Below are positions 1-11,299 of a DNA stretch of 64,000 bases, piece after piece. Every line of letters starts with the position of its first letter. The stretch's first letter is position 1. The position numbers were made by a program, and so were the translations under genes. The notes under the pieces are model-generated. The model was given only the letters and a program-made list of their open reading frames with translations, did no database searches and was not told where the DNA came from. The stretch comes from Hymenopellis radicata (taxonomy: Eukaryota > Basidiomycota > Agaricomycetes > Agaricales > Physalacriaceae): NCBI GenBank assembly GCA_015501595.1, contig JADNRX010000169.1, forward strand, positions 1 to 64,000, given 5' to 3'.

Positions 1-2009
1 TGAACAGTTGCCCACGTTGAGGCTACGGAATGAATTGCGCGACATATTGAGACAGGATCGAAGCAACATTGATGAAGACTCGGCTTGCTGGCAGGGAGTC
101 CAAGGCTCTCCATAGCTCCAACTATATCATCACTGTCGAGGTCGTGGTTACAAAAATCCTCCGAGACATTGGTGAACCCCGTCTCGGCGCGTACACGAGG
201 ACGGACACAACATAGCTCCGAGCAACGATGCCCCGAACGATAAGACGGTAACGACAGCGTGCTGATTGCCAATGCTCTGTAATGTACATGTATGATATGC
301 AGAGCCTCAAGTAACAGAGTTGGTTGCAGTGACCTCGCATGTCGTCTTCCCGCCGCACCGCCGCCCGGGACAAGACTGTGGGGCATCGGACACCAGACCC
401 CTAGAGACTGTTGACGCGCCGGCTTGCCGCAGAACTCGTTCTAGAGATAGTATTCAACATGTTGCTTCAAGAGTCAAAAAGGAATTGACTCACCGAATGA
501 GAATGGGTGCAACAGCGCTGCCCGATCTCACAGGAAGCGATCCGTGGAGGGCGTCGACACAGACCGATGCCTGTGAGTCTGCGATCCCGATGGTAGCAAG
601 CCTGCGATCCGTCGAGCGCAGACCAAGCGCAGACCCATGGCCGCGAGCTGAAAAATACTAGTCTTTAATGCGTCCAACGGGTCCAGCCTTGCAAGGCTGT
701 GAGTCTGTTTGAGGGTCGCGTCCGCAATGTCAGAATCCTATCGACAGCGGAGGCTCAGAAAGGAAGAGACTTGTGTCCTTGCTACACATTGACGGTGGCG
801 ACGCAGCATCCTCCAACGGCAGACGACAACGGCTATGGTGGTTAATGGATCGCTGAATAAGACGAAGACATACCTAGAGCATGGGAGAGTGTGTCGCCGC
901 CTCTCGTCAACGACTCGGTAACGTGTCGCTAAGCTTGAGGCTATGTCACACCCGGTGTGAGGACATGGAGAGCTATGACGGTTGGCAATTTTAGCATTTG
1001 GAGTCGATCGTGAGGGTCCTGTGGGCGCGTCCTCGATGTCGAACCTTCAAGATCTCCCTTTCGTAGACATCGAAATTGAAGTATAAACCTTGTTGTGCGA
1101 AATTGTGTGCGTTCGAGCCTGAACATCATAGTCGCCAGAGCGACGTCGAACATTGATGAAGGTGTAGGGTGACATGGTGAGTAGAGTGTCGTCGCGTTCC
1201 CACTCGAGTCAGTCCAGCCCGTATCGAGTGCGGCGTCGTCGCATCCAGCCGTTGGAGATTATGGCACGGAGAAGCTCGCAGCACGCTGCGGCGGCAGCCC
1301 CGCTGCTCCCTGCTTCAAACGTCAGCCGATGAATCCAGCGATGGAACTTGAAGGTAACATACTCAGTGCTCAGGAGGAAGAAATATTGACACAGGCGATT
1401 ACGGGAGCTCTGATTCGATCTCGACTGATGGCTCGATGTCTGATAGACTGGGAGAAGGCACACAAGTGATGGGGGCTGAGGGCGCTCCATCACAATACGA
1501 CATGAACGGTCATGATACAAAGGGGCTAGAGAGGCATAAATACATTGGCTAGGCATGTAAATAGACTGACCATACCAAAAGACATAAGAGGTGAACGATT
1601 TGTTTCCCAGCAGCCTTGACCATTGTTAGAGGAGAATTCAGGAACTACTGCCTGGCGCATCTTGAAAGTACGGGAGCCAAATTTGGGCGGTGGAAGCGAG
1701 CAGGCCTTTCAACGGCGATACTGCCGCCGTACAATGAGAATTTGAACGGGGTGAGAATACGAGGATAGCCTGTGGAGTTGCACTTTAAACCCAACGCCTA
1801 TGTGACTGGTCTGAGGAGGGGACGCACCAGAAGAATGAGCAGGACGCGATGCCTCGATGGCGTCAGCAACGGCTGTTATAGAGTTAACTGTGCGAGACTG
1901 TTCACGAACGCGCTTGGACTTGACACGGACAAGCGGTGTGCGCCAAAGAATCAAGATGAGGCGTCGACGGCATTATGGAGAGCGTCAATAGTTCCGTGAG
2001 GTCGATAAC

Positions 2010-2090
2010 CGACTACGCGATCAATCTCCTCCTGTGCTTTACGCTGGACATCCGGATGGGATACCATAGCCAAGACGAATGCCTGGTGGA
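2010..2090 (-). pseudogene. Cytochrome P450 exon fragment
   Basis: The minus strand encodes about 27 residues containing FVLAMVSHPDVQRKAQ followed by EEIDRVVG. This is the segment after the P450 I-helix (the typical pattern is LAM-x-HP-x-VQ-x-KAQ-x-EID-x-VVG). It starts just after a plausible splice acceptor, and the upstream sequence holds a weak ADT-like remnant of the oxygen-binding I-helix. No haem-binding FxxGxRxCxG region is visible. I read it as a captured host-gene exon inside the repeated element. An identical copy lies at 16626-16706. Confidence 0.55.
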
Positions 2091-2627
2091 GTATAGCCTA
2101 CCGCCGGGCTGAAGACCGTGTCGCCGTCTCCTGTCAAGGACTCAGCAATGTGTCAGCTGCTGGCTTGAGGCTCTGTGAGAACGAGTTGCCACCTGGCGGC
2201 GCCGTAGCGGGTGAGATTCACGAGGTGACAGTTGCCAGCCGCGCCTCCAAACGAGGACAAGTATTCTTCTTGCCCTGAGACCACCGCGGGTAAGTCAGCG
2301 CACAACGGGGTCTAGGGTGAGAAAACACAGCCTCACCTTCTTATACCACGAGAACACTCAACATTTGAAGTTGAACAAAGACGCGCTCGACGCGCTGGTC
2401 ACGGCGGTTAAACACAGAGTGTTTGTTTTCCTTTGTTTCGCAGCGACTGACTTACCTGTTTAGGAATGATCGCCGACTTGACGACGCGTCGCCGTCCTCT
2501 CTCATACACGCCCGAGCCGCCGCATAGTGTAGCTTATATATTTTGATACAATGAGGCCGACTCATTTCCTAATGAGACCATATGGCGGGCGGGCGGGACT
2601 AAGGTTAGGTATTCTACGAAGCTGTGC

Positions 2628-2870
2628 AGGAAAGTGCCGCTTCACTTGCGTAAAGTGGCGTTTCACTTCCGAAAAGTGGCCGCTTACTTCTGAAAAGTGT
2701 CTGCTCACTTTCGAGAGTGGGCATTCACTTTTCAAACTTGAGTGATCATTTTGGAGAGTGCAACATCAAAATCCGAAGTACAGTGTCACTTTGAAGAGTA
2801 ATCACGCGAAATTTGAGCGAAAAAAGCAAAGTAAGTGAAAATTGAATTTTTACACAGTATTATGCCCATA
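2628..2870 (+). repeat. Subterminal CACTT/AAGTG array and right terminus
   Basis: About 200 bp packed with the pentamer AAGTG and its complement CACTT in alternating orientation, ending in a terminus-like sequence (AATTTTTACACAGTATTATG, then CCCATA). The same terminal pattern closes the arrays at 14242 and 21195. Such arrays usually serve as transposase-binding sites near transposon ends. Copy 2 is at 17244-17487. Confidence 0.75.
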
Positions 2871-3480
2871 GATTAGGCCTTCGCGCGAGCCTTTGTAGGA
2901 ACTAGCCACGGAAGAAGCAAGATTGGGAGGATCAAAGTCCGAAACCCGGTCCGAGGGCGAAGCAGGTGGCGCGTCTGCTCGTGAAGAGGTATCTGGAGGC
3001 ATTCTACTCATAGCCGTTAGATTGGACAGGAGTGTCCTCTATTATAAAAACTGGGGTATCAATGTCCATGGAGGAGAATGTAGAGAGCAAGTCGGCTCGT
3101 CAGCCAAATGAAGATCAGCATTCGTTGTCCATGATGGACGGAAGGACAAAGCTGTCAGAACAATTGCACGCTATCGTACAGGCTCTTGAACCAGCCGTCG
3201 CTGGCGTTTGATCTGAAAGTGGGCAGTTGAGGGAGGAACCGAAAAAGGAAGTCGAGCAGCCCGTGAGAGTAACCTGTAGGGATCTCAATGTTACAAAATG
3301 ACGCGTAACTTGCCGGACACCCAAGCTGCGCGCACTGGCTTCGAAAAGATTAAGCGCAGGGGCGAGGCAGATTGTCGTTTGAGTCCAGCGATGATACTCG
3401 CAAGCTTGACGCAGAGCGCGGTGGTCCAAAAGATGATGGCATCCTTGTCGAATAATTCAGCGTTGGACTTGGCATAAATC

Positions 3481-3590
3481 ACACTTTTTTACACTCACTT
3501 TTGTTGGATTATTTTCACTTTTGAGGGAAGTGCGTAGCTCACTTAATAAAGTGAGTACTGCACTTTCCTAAGTGTGTTCCCACTTCTCCC
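3481..3590 (+). repeat. Left subterminal CACTT/AAGTG array
   Basis: Eight or more CACTT/AAGTG motifs in alternating orientation within 110 bp. It mirrors the array at 14064-14209 and fits the left subterminal region of the 10.8-kb element. Confidence 0.7.
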
Positions 3591-4129
3591 AGCGAGCAGT
3601 TGCTGACCCGGGTCCTCACCTGAGAGGCGGGTTAAGGCGGGCAAGGCCGCCAGGAGCTGTGACAGTGACAGTGAGACAATACGCACGTGGATGCTGTCTG
3701 TTGTGGCGTTAGACGCCGTCTTCCTCATTATGCTGTCAAAACGCTGCATCGGCTGCATTGTTACAAGCGTCTATACAAATAACAGGCCGTGTTTGTATAT
3801 CAGACACAGAGATAGGACAATGGTGGTCTGCCTCTGAGACAACGGGTGGAAGTGTAAGCTTTCCTGCATGACTCTGTCGAAAATAAACTTACAACCTTAC
3901 GGCAGTCTGAATAATTACGCACGTCCACGTTGGGGTATCACCGCCTACTGTTTTTCTTATTCTCGTTACTCAGAAATAACATCTTGTCTGCACTGTGTCT
4001 TGAACACCGGCATACGCCATATCAGCATTGAGCCATTGCTTTATTTGTGCGCTCTGTTTGTCCCTCAGCCTCAAAAATATGTATTTAAGGCGGCTTTCTC
4101 TCTCTCCCTTCTCTACCTGCTCCTTCGTC
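3591..4129. other. Leader region before the first cargo gene
   Basis: No gene recognised. A TATTTAAG element at about 4082-4089 lies roughly 45 bp upstream of the chosen start codon of the next gene and could act as its TATA box. Confidence 0.35.
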
Positions 4130-7100
4130 ATGCCTCTCTTTGACCTCACCCTCCTTGGAGCCTGCAACAAGCCCAACTGCCCTCAAGCATGTGGATTCGC
4201 CTACGTCAATGATAAAACACCTCAGGACTATCTACCAACGGATTCCTGTGGCGTCTGTAGCTGTCCAATTGGCGCTCATATTCGTCGGGTAGGATTAGTC
4301 TTTGTATTCTAGAAATGCAGTCAACTAACCTTTGGTTCAGGTGCCCGAACAACCACAAGTCGACACGGAGGCCAAGGCTCAGCAGGCTCAGCCGCCTCCC
4401 TCAAAGGAAGGGCATCAGGTACAGTTAAGCTTTGTTCATCTGAAGACTCCTCTGATCAGCATTCTACTAGAAAAGCCAATCGAACAAGGTTGATGGTGCT
4501 GCATTCGCAGGCGCTACGCGGGACAGTCTATTTGCCTCACGTCCGGGAGGCGATCAGGATCCAAAACCCACACATCATCCACCGGGTGCCTGGAAGAAAG
4601 CGCCGCCCACTGAGGCCTTTCGAGATGCGTCAAAAGCTCGGAACGATAAGCGCCACAAGGCGGCTGTCAGTCAAGGGCTTGGCGGGGCCTTGAAGTTTGA
4701 CCCCTCTGAGAAGGTATGAAGTTCTTCTTTGCACATTCTAACGCCGTGTTTGAACCTCTTATAGATTATCGTGGATAAACTCGCGAACAAGACAGGTCGT
4801 CCAGCACCGAAGAAGAAACCTGCACAGGAAGAAGACGACAGACCCAGGATCATGACAGTAATCTTGATTCCGGAAACGCAAGCTGCTCATCGTGAGGAGG
4901 TTCGCCGCCCTTCTCGGCAGAGGTATTTGTCTTTCCCTCTTGTTAACATAATTTGTAACCTTTAAGCTTAGGTTCGAGATCCTTCAGCGCCCAGGAAACG
5001 ACTACGTTCGGGAAGTTCAGATCAACAACACCGACCTGGACAATGCAGAGGCCTTCACTGCCGCTGTGTACGAAAAGTTTGCCAAGGTCTGGCCCACCGA
5101 ACATTCTACAAATCCCAAGGAGCTTTTCCACACCATGGATGTCATACAGCCCGAAAGTCGAGGCATGGCATCAATGTTGATGGTGAACACCTGGGTTCAG
5201 GATGACAGAGCTTGCTTTCGAACGATTCGAGGGTAAGTCGTCTCATCTGGAATATGATTCTCAACTAACAACTTCAACACAGATCAAACTCACGCCACCA
5301 TCCATCTAGCATGAACGATAAAGAGGTCAAGTGCCCGGTCTACATCTGTTTGACAGAGGCGCACAAAGACCTCCCGGTTACAGAGCCTAAACTCTCTGCC
5401 CGAAGAACAACAGCTCTTCATCGAAAAAGGTGATTATTCAGTTGTTTTTCAAGTCATAAGCTTACCTCTCCATAGTCAAAGGACGCATCAAGCTTCAAAG
5501 AGACTAAACATCAGGAGAAGACTACAGAGCCGGCCTCTGTCTCCGAAGATGAGTCGAAAAAGCCTTCCTCTCCGCAGACCAGAAGCACCTCAAAAGTAAG
5601 CTGTTTATCGTCCGGCTACGAATATCAACTTACTGTGCCTTAGCGCAAGGCCACGGAGCCCCTCCGCGAGTCTAAGTCAAAGCGCCAAAGGAAGGAGACT
5701 GTTGAGATCTCTGACGATGAGGATATTGAGATGAGATCTTCGGAAAGTGCATCTGGCGCTCAAAAGGCAAGTGCAATTACTTCTACAGCTAGTCCAGACC
5801 TAATGTCTTTCTCCAAAGGTTTTATCTATTCCTCATTCTGTCCTAGTCGCGAAAAGACTGGCGGCCAACACTGGATCCTTGGCGGACAGTCCTTCCTATT
5901 CTGCTGGTTACGCAGGACGCGGTCAATGGGTTTGTGCGCCTGTTTATTTTCGAGAACTTCTTTCTTACTTCCTTTAAACAGTCAACATTAATCCTATCTT
6001 CGCCCTACGACCTTCTCTCAAACGTGGTTGGTCACTCTAACGCGTTGCTGTCCAATTTGCGGAACACATCTCTCGGCACGGATGCCAATTTGGCTGCAGA
6101 GCTGATGTACAGCTATCGCCCTCAGACTGAGGCCTTCGCACACTTTACGGAGCTCGCTGCATGGCTGGATAGCGCGCCTCTGGGGTACGACTTTCAGCCG
6201 GAGCAGAACCCTGCCTTCGTGAAAAAGTTCAAGTTGGGTCCACACGGCATGACCTTGGCGATCGAGGCTCTCTTATCCCTCTCCTCCCTTGTTCAACAAA
6301 TATCGTCAAAGCCCGGTCTCTCAATCAATGCGTACGACGAACTTCGCATCGTTCATGAAGAACTTACCGATTTCGGGGAGGCTGTTACACGACTATTCCA
6401 ATTCTTCTTCAAAACGGTGGAGCCTCGTTTCTGGTATCCAAAGACAGGTCTTCGACAGTTGGAGGCTGTTATCGCTCTTAACCGGCCTCTGTTGGAGGAA
6501 CACGCAGTTCGTTGTATTTTTAGCAGTATTTGTTTTCGCTAACACTGAAATGTAGCCTGGTGCTGCTCCTCTGTCCTCCATACACCAAGGTCTTTCGAGG
6601 CTACGCAGTCTGCTCCGGGAAGACAGTACCACTGAAGACATCCTTCGCGCTCATATTCGCACCTGCTTTGGCCACGCTGAGGATCCTGCGTACATGGAGA
6701 TCAGCCTTATTTCGCGAGGGCCATTCGGCCTGGATCTTCTGATTGAAATGATTCGGGAATACGTGCAGGACCGGGAGATCCACTGCAACTATGATGGGTG
6801 TTTAGCAGTGCTTGGAAAGCTTGCTCTAGCTGTGGCTTGGAAGACGTTCCAGTTTTTATTGGTACGAGAACTGAATACTTTGTCTCCTTCATCCTCTCAC
6901 TGTTCTTCTAGAGACCCAAACGCTACAATCAACCATCTAAGCGCGAAGACTGGAAAAGAAACCCCGCGTTCGTGTTACCCCCTGCTATCACACCTTCCTG
7001 GACTCACTTGTTTCCTCAGCACTGGAAATGACCAACCAGAGGGGAGCGAATTCGATGAAGGTGCGCTCTTCATCATGACCTCTTGCACATTCATAGAACT

Positions 7101-7582
7101 GCATTTTTAGATCTACCGCCTGCTCCGGACTCTCCAGACTCTGAATGGTACACGGCCCTCATTATCCCAGACATCTCTTGTCGTCCAGCTTTCAGCTTCC
7201 AACCCGAACACCCTAGCTTCATGCCAGGACCACAACAACAACAGGCCTTTGTTGCAGTAGATCCTCGCCTGGAGAAAGCTGCCGCGTTCGCTCAGGAGAA
7301 ACTGTCCTGGACATCACTTCTGAACCGACTGCGCACGGAATTTCCTCACCCCCTCCTATCTATCCGAAAACGTTTCGAGGATCAGATTAAGGGAGAGCCG
7401 GATCGCAGAAAGCAGTACTTGGCAGCTCAATTGGTAAGTCTCCCGAGGCGATTCTGACTCGAAGAAGTCCATTGATAATCCAATAGGCATATCATCCTGA
7501 CAAGAATCAAGTTGCTGGAGAAATTTGGATTCAAATCGTCACACAATTGAACTGTGCTATCAATAAGGCTTATGGCCAGTAG
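4130..7582 (+). CDS. Unknown protein with Cys cluster and C-terminal J-like HPD segment
   Basis: About ten exons separated by roughly 50-bp GT-AG introns (for example near 4288-4340, 4714-4764, 4922-4972 and 7435-7484). The N-terminus, starting MPLFDLTLLGACNKPNCPQA, has a cluster of Cys residues (ACNKPNCPQAC, then CGVCSCPIGAH) that could bind zinc. The middle is low-complexity and charged (KKKP, SDDEDIE). The second half is a conserved-looking helical region. The last exon reads AYHPDKNQ and ends in an ...AINKAYGQ stretch, like the end of helix II, the HPD loop and helix III of a DnaJ J-domain, though degenerate. Exon phases are consistent up to about 6890; around 7000-7110 the frame is unclear and may be damaged. 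The role in the element is unknown. Exact exon borders are approximate. Confidence 0.55.
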
Positions 7583-7629
7583 ATTCTTGTAACTAGTGAT
7601 TTTCTTGTGCATTACAATAAGCTGAATGG

Positions 7630-9640
7630 CTATAAAATTGTTCTACCGTGTCTAACTTCATCGGGAAAGACCTCATCTTCACCAAGAAGCTTTTCCCCAT
7701 CCGCGTTACCTGAATGCCCTTTCCGACGCGCAATCTGCAGTGTCTCATGCCCCGTTTCAGACGTCTGGAACATTGACGCCTGATTAAACCACACGACGGA
7801 ACCCCGCCCGTTGCCCGCCTCCCAATCCTCTTCAGACACATCTTCCGGCCGACAAAGGGGTTCTGAATTTTCAGGCGTAGGGCGCTCTCCATTCGAGGTC
7901 GTCACGATTTGAATGCCTGTTGAGATGTGAGGAAAAGAGATGGCCAAAAGACAAGTCAACGTACGATCGATATTGAAGTGAAAGAAAAGGGAGGAGGGGT
8001 AAAGCAAGAAGACCCCGGGAGGGAGCTCCAAGCAGACGCCTGCCTCCCAGATGACAAGCCAAGCCTTCTCGCGGAAATTGAAGACGCCTGTCTGGTGGTT
8101 AGATGGTGGGTGGGAGAAAGACATTAGCACTAACCGTAAACAAAAACGATGCATATGCCAAGGGCGATGTTCTTGAAATCAACGTGGGGGTCACAATGGA
8201 CGCGCTTCACACCCAGTCGCGGCGCATTCAAGCACCAATTGAAGAAAAGTCCGAATGGGGTGGTGATGCCGTACTTGTCTCTCATGTATTCGTGACAGGT
8301 CTTATAGCGCCTAGCGATGCCGGGGAAGTGATCTTCTGCCATGGCGCTCGCGAGCCCACTAAGCCTCCTCAGCCCGGAATTCATGCAGGGATAGAAGTAC
8401 AGGCTTACTTGAAGAATGCAAAAGCGGTGCCGGGCCTAAAGAAGTGCTTGATGTGGTGTTCGTTGTCCTTATGCCATTTTGAAAACGCAGGAGCCTGGAC
8501 GAATGTCAGAAACAGGCTCTTGAGTAGAGTTCGCCACTTACTGATTTGTTATTGCGGTCCGCCCCCGCTATGCAAAACCAGTGCCGTCCACGACGGTTAG
8601 CGGCCATGTCGTCTTCAGTCATGGGGGTGCAGGCCTTGACAAAAGCCTTGGCCTCCTTGATGAAGTCGTCCAGGCGTTCCCGAACATTGTCCGTAATTTT
8701 CGAGCGGTAAATCAGCATGCGGCCTTGCGAATCCAGGAATCGAGTCGCTTTACTAGGAGAACATCAGGAAAACGGCTGTGAAATGACGGGGGTGGACTCA
8801 CTTCAAGTAAGGCACCAGAGTGATCCCGGAGAGGTGATGACCAATGCCCTGGGGAGAGGCATGGGCTGCCCTGATCTGAGCGGCAGAGTAAGAGGGGAAG
8901 TTCGTCCCCATCCACCAGGTGGTTGTCGCAGGTAGGGCCTCTGCCTGAAGATCCTCGGCTTGGAAGGTCTCAGCGTCCTCCTTCATGTGACGGACGTGAT
9001 TTTGCTTCCGGCGTTGATTACGATTAGGCTTGTCCTTCGGGTGAGGGGGTAGCGTGGAGGGTCGCGCCCTGGAGAACAGACGTCAGAGGCGGCCTGCACA
9101 GATGGGCCAACGTACCGGTATGAAACCTTGGGAATTGTCTCTTGCTCCTCTATCTTCTGCCTCTTGTTCGGCGGCGGCCCATATGAGGCGGGAGCTGTCG
9201 CCCGCTTCGCGGAGCTCTTACGAGAGGTGGGGCGCATGTGAGACGAAGACGCGCCAGTCTGAGGTGCGCGCGTTTGGTGAACGGAGTTGAGGAGCTCCTG
9301 AATCACGTCGGGGTCGGCGTTGCGTGAGGCGGGATCTTCGTCGACGTGACGGCGGGTCGCGAGGTCTTCGAGGTTGATCACCAGATGGAAAGTTTTGCCA
9401 TCGTCGTCGCTGGTGAGGGAGGTTCTGAAGCTAGGGAGTTGTCAGGACGTGAGCTGGCGTTAAGTGGGCTGACGCACCTTGAGGCGTCAAAGAACCGGGC
9501 CACAAACTTCTTGACGGCGAGGCGCGTCAATCGCATCTCGAAGAAAGGGAAGCGGTCGGTGAGGGCAGCAGGCTGCTTTGGTACTGGCCGAAGCGTTCCC
9601 GGGAGACCTTACGGGTTTGTCGTCCTAGCACTGCCAGCAA
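7630..9640 (-). CDS. Dioxygenase-like cargo protein with an HxDxxN motif (TET/JBP-like)
   Basis: Multi-exon minus-strand gene, ending at the stop near 7630. The N-terminal part contains LTDRFPFFEMRLTRLAVKKF and a KR-rich linker (PPNKRQKIEEQ). The core reads YGITTPFGLFFNWCLNAP, then VKRVHCDPHVDFKN (His-Val-Asp-x-x-Asn), then WLVIWEAGVCLELPPGVFLL and YPSSLFFHFNID. The spacing of an HxDxxN motif from a later conserved His inside a beta-rich core resembles 2-oxoglutarate/Fe(II) dioxygenases, especially the TET/JBP group, which is expanded in mushrooms near transposons. A TATATAAA box lies at about 9691-9698 on the same strand, but I could not fix the start codon. The assignment is by motif reading only; the final Arg that binds 2-oxoglutarate was not identified. 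Confidence 0.5.
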
Positions 9641-9690
9641 CAGCCGTCAGTGCTTACGCTCGGTCTGGGGACAAAGACGCCGCTCACCTG

Positions 9691-9698
9691 TTTATATA
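9691..9698 (-). promoter_or_regulatory. TATA box of the dioxygenase-like gene
   Basis: TATATAAA on the minus strand, just upstream of the first recognisable exon. The surrounding 100 bp resembles sequence at 2330-2450 in the direct repeat, which suggests a shared promoter in related elements. Confidence 0.45.
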
Positions 9699-9803
9699 GC
9701 AATCAACAATCGGGCGCCAAACGCGTCCACACTGGTGATCACGGTCGTGGTTCTGGGTAAACAAACATAGGTGTATGTTGTCCTTTGTTGAACAAGAGAC
9801 TAC

Positions 9804-10105
9804 GTGCCCAATTTGGACCTGCTTCCACTCATCCACCATCCTTACACCAAAGTCGCCGTAGGCCCTCAAGACGCTGAAAACTGCACGACGATTACGTCGA
9901 CGCCTGTCAAGGAGGAGTCTCCATCTCACACCGCGCCCCACCACAAGCCAACGCCGGAGCACTTCTACGGGAGACGCACAGCACGCTCTGGAAAGCAAGC
10001 CCCGCCTACCCCAAGTGGAGAAAAAGAGGATGCTCCGGTGTCAATGAGGAAGTTGCTTCGTACTCGTGAATGGGGCGGCGAGGGCAAGGTAATTTCACAT
10101 TTCTG
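9804..10105 (+). CDS. Unknown proline-rich reading frame
   Basis: An open frame of 100 codons starting MPNLDLLPLIHHPY, rich in Pro, Thr and Lys, followed by a plausible donor (GTAATT) and a 10135 acceptor that would lead into the aminopeptidase P fragment. It may be the 5' part of a chimeric transcript. No family recognised. Confidence 0.3.
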
Positions 10106-10139
10106 AACTCTTGCTGGTCATCTCATATCCTTTAGATCA

Positions 10140-10556
10140 TCATGTCGCCAAGTGCGTCGTACACAATCACTTTGGTTCTATCGAGTTATCGGACGACCCT
10201 AATAAAATCTCCCGCCTTGGATATGACGGCGGTGAAGAACGACGTTGAACTCGAAGGGTTCCGCAGAGCATACCTTCGAGACGGTGTTGCCTTCGTAAGC
10301 CGTCGCTTCATGAGGCTCATCCAGCACTCGCTGACATATATCTAGGTTCAATTCCTTGCATGGCTAGAGGACAAGATCCTCAACAAAGGCTACGATATTT
10401 CTGAATGGGAGGCGTCTCAACTTCCTGCTCGAGTTCAGGAAGAAACAACACGGCTTCATGGGGCTTGCCTACGCGACCATCTCGGGCAGCGGTCCCAACG
10501 ACGCGCTCCCCCATTACTCGCCACGCAGTCTAACGGGCGGCTGCCTGTTCTCACGT
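10140..10556 (+). pseudogene. Captured fragment of Xaa-Pro aminopeptidase (family M24)
   Basis: About 140 codons matching the middle of cytosolic aminopeptidase P: VKNDVELEGFRRAYLRDGVA, then (after a 50-bp intron) FLAWLEDKILNKGYDISEWE, then, one frame over, FRKKQHGFMGLAYATISGSG and PNDALPHYSPRSL. This is the stretch just before the metal-binding aspartates of the pita-bread fold. The fragment stops before the first metal ligand, so it cannot be an active enzyme. A single-base frameshift lies near 10425-10435. The intron is kept, which implies capture at the DNA level rather than from mRNA. It lies inside the 10.8-kb element. Confidence 0.8.
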
Positions 10557-10690
10557 GAAACCGTGCGTCGCTTTTCCTTTAAGCCTTTCTCAGAGTAAGC
10601 ATTTTCTAGCAGTCGCGGCCCGTAGGAAGAGGATGTCCGTTACTCTCGACTGAGAACGACGACCCACGCCGGAGGCCCAGTGACTACGCC

Positions 10691-11227
10691 ATGTCAGATC
10701 GTTCTACGTCCCCCTCTTCTACAGCAAACCAAGACGCTGACTACGAGGGCGAGAACGACACACCCTCAGACAACGAATACCACTATTCCCTCACATCTTC
10801 CTCGGTATCCAGAGATTACGACGAATCAAGCGCCACCGAACGATTAGGTGAGTTTCAATTATTCTTCGACATACGATTCAGTTTCCTGACGGTAAATTGC
10901 AGCTTATCCTGCTGGAATCGATGCCTGGCCGGCGAGGCTACGCACGCTGCTGTTCTTCGACGCGCCGTTCTTGTCGGTACCTCCTTACACTCTTCGATAT
11001 CCAGAGATGTCGAATCAACCGCCGCCGAACGATTAGTAAGTTTCAATTATTGGTCGACTTCCAATTCACTTTCTGACTGTAAATCTCAGTTTAGCCTTCT
11101 GGGAATCAAAGCCTGACCGGCGAGGTCGCCAACGCTGCTCACCTCGGGCGCTATCGGCCTATGCCAATGAGGTGTATTCTTATCTTTGCGGTACTAGCGA
11201 CTATCAATACGCCGCCGCCTTACTCTG
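10691..11227 (+). CDS. Unknown acidic protein with duplicated exon-intron unit
   Basis: Starts MSDRSTSPSSTANQDADYEG, an acidic Ser-rich N-terminus. With introns at about 10851-10903 and 11036-11089 the frame continues through AYPAGIDAWPARLRTLLFFD and LAFWESKPDRRGRQRCSPRA to a stop near 11225. The segment at 10811-10965 is repeated at about 11003-11135 with divergence, including the intron, so the gene contains a tandem duplication of an exon-intron unit. No family recognised; exon joins are inferred from splice signals. Confidence 0.35.
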
Positions 11228-11299
11228 AGGAACGCGTTCCAGTGTGGATTCTGCTAAACAGGTCAGTGTTTAGTGTCTGCATGCATTCTCAGCCGGACT

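Larger units (their letters stand above)
1..3440. repeat. 3.44-kb direct repeat, copy 1
   Basis: This segment is repeated almost perfectly at 14617-18056. The differences I found are one substitution near 412 and about five 1-bp indels (near 1576, 1694, 2157, 2170 and 2590). The copies part company right after position 3440, where the left end of the 10.8-kb transposon-like unit begins. The left boundary is unknown because the window starts inside the repeat. It holds a subterminal CACTT/AAGTG array, a transposon-like right terminus at 2870 and a cytochrome P450 fragment. I see no intact gene; several short unrelated reading frames exist on both strands. Confidence 0.95.

Noticed and set aside
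2628..2870. The AAGTG arrays as a CRISPR array
   Set aside because: The repeats are only 5 bp, alternate in orientation and have irregular spacing, and the genome is eukaryotic.
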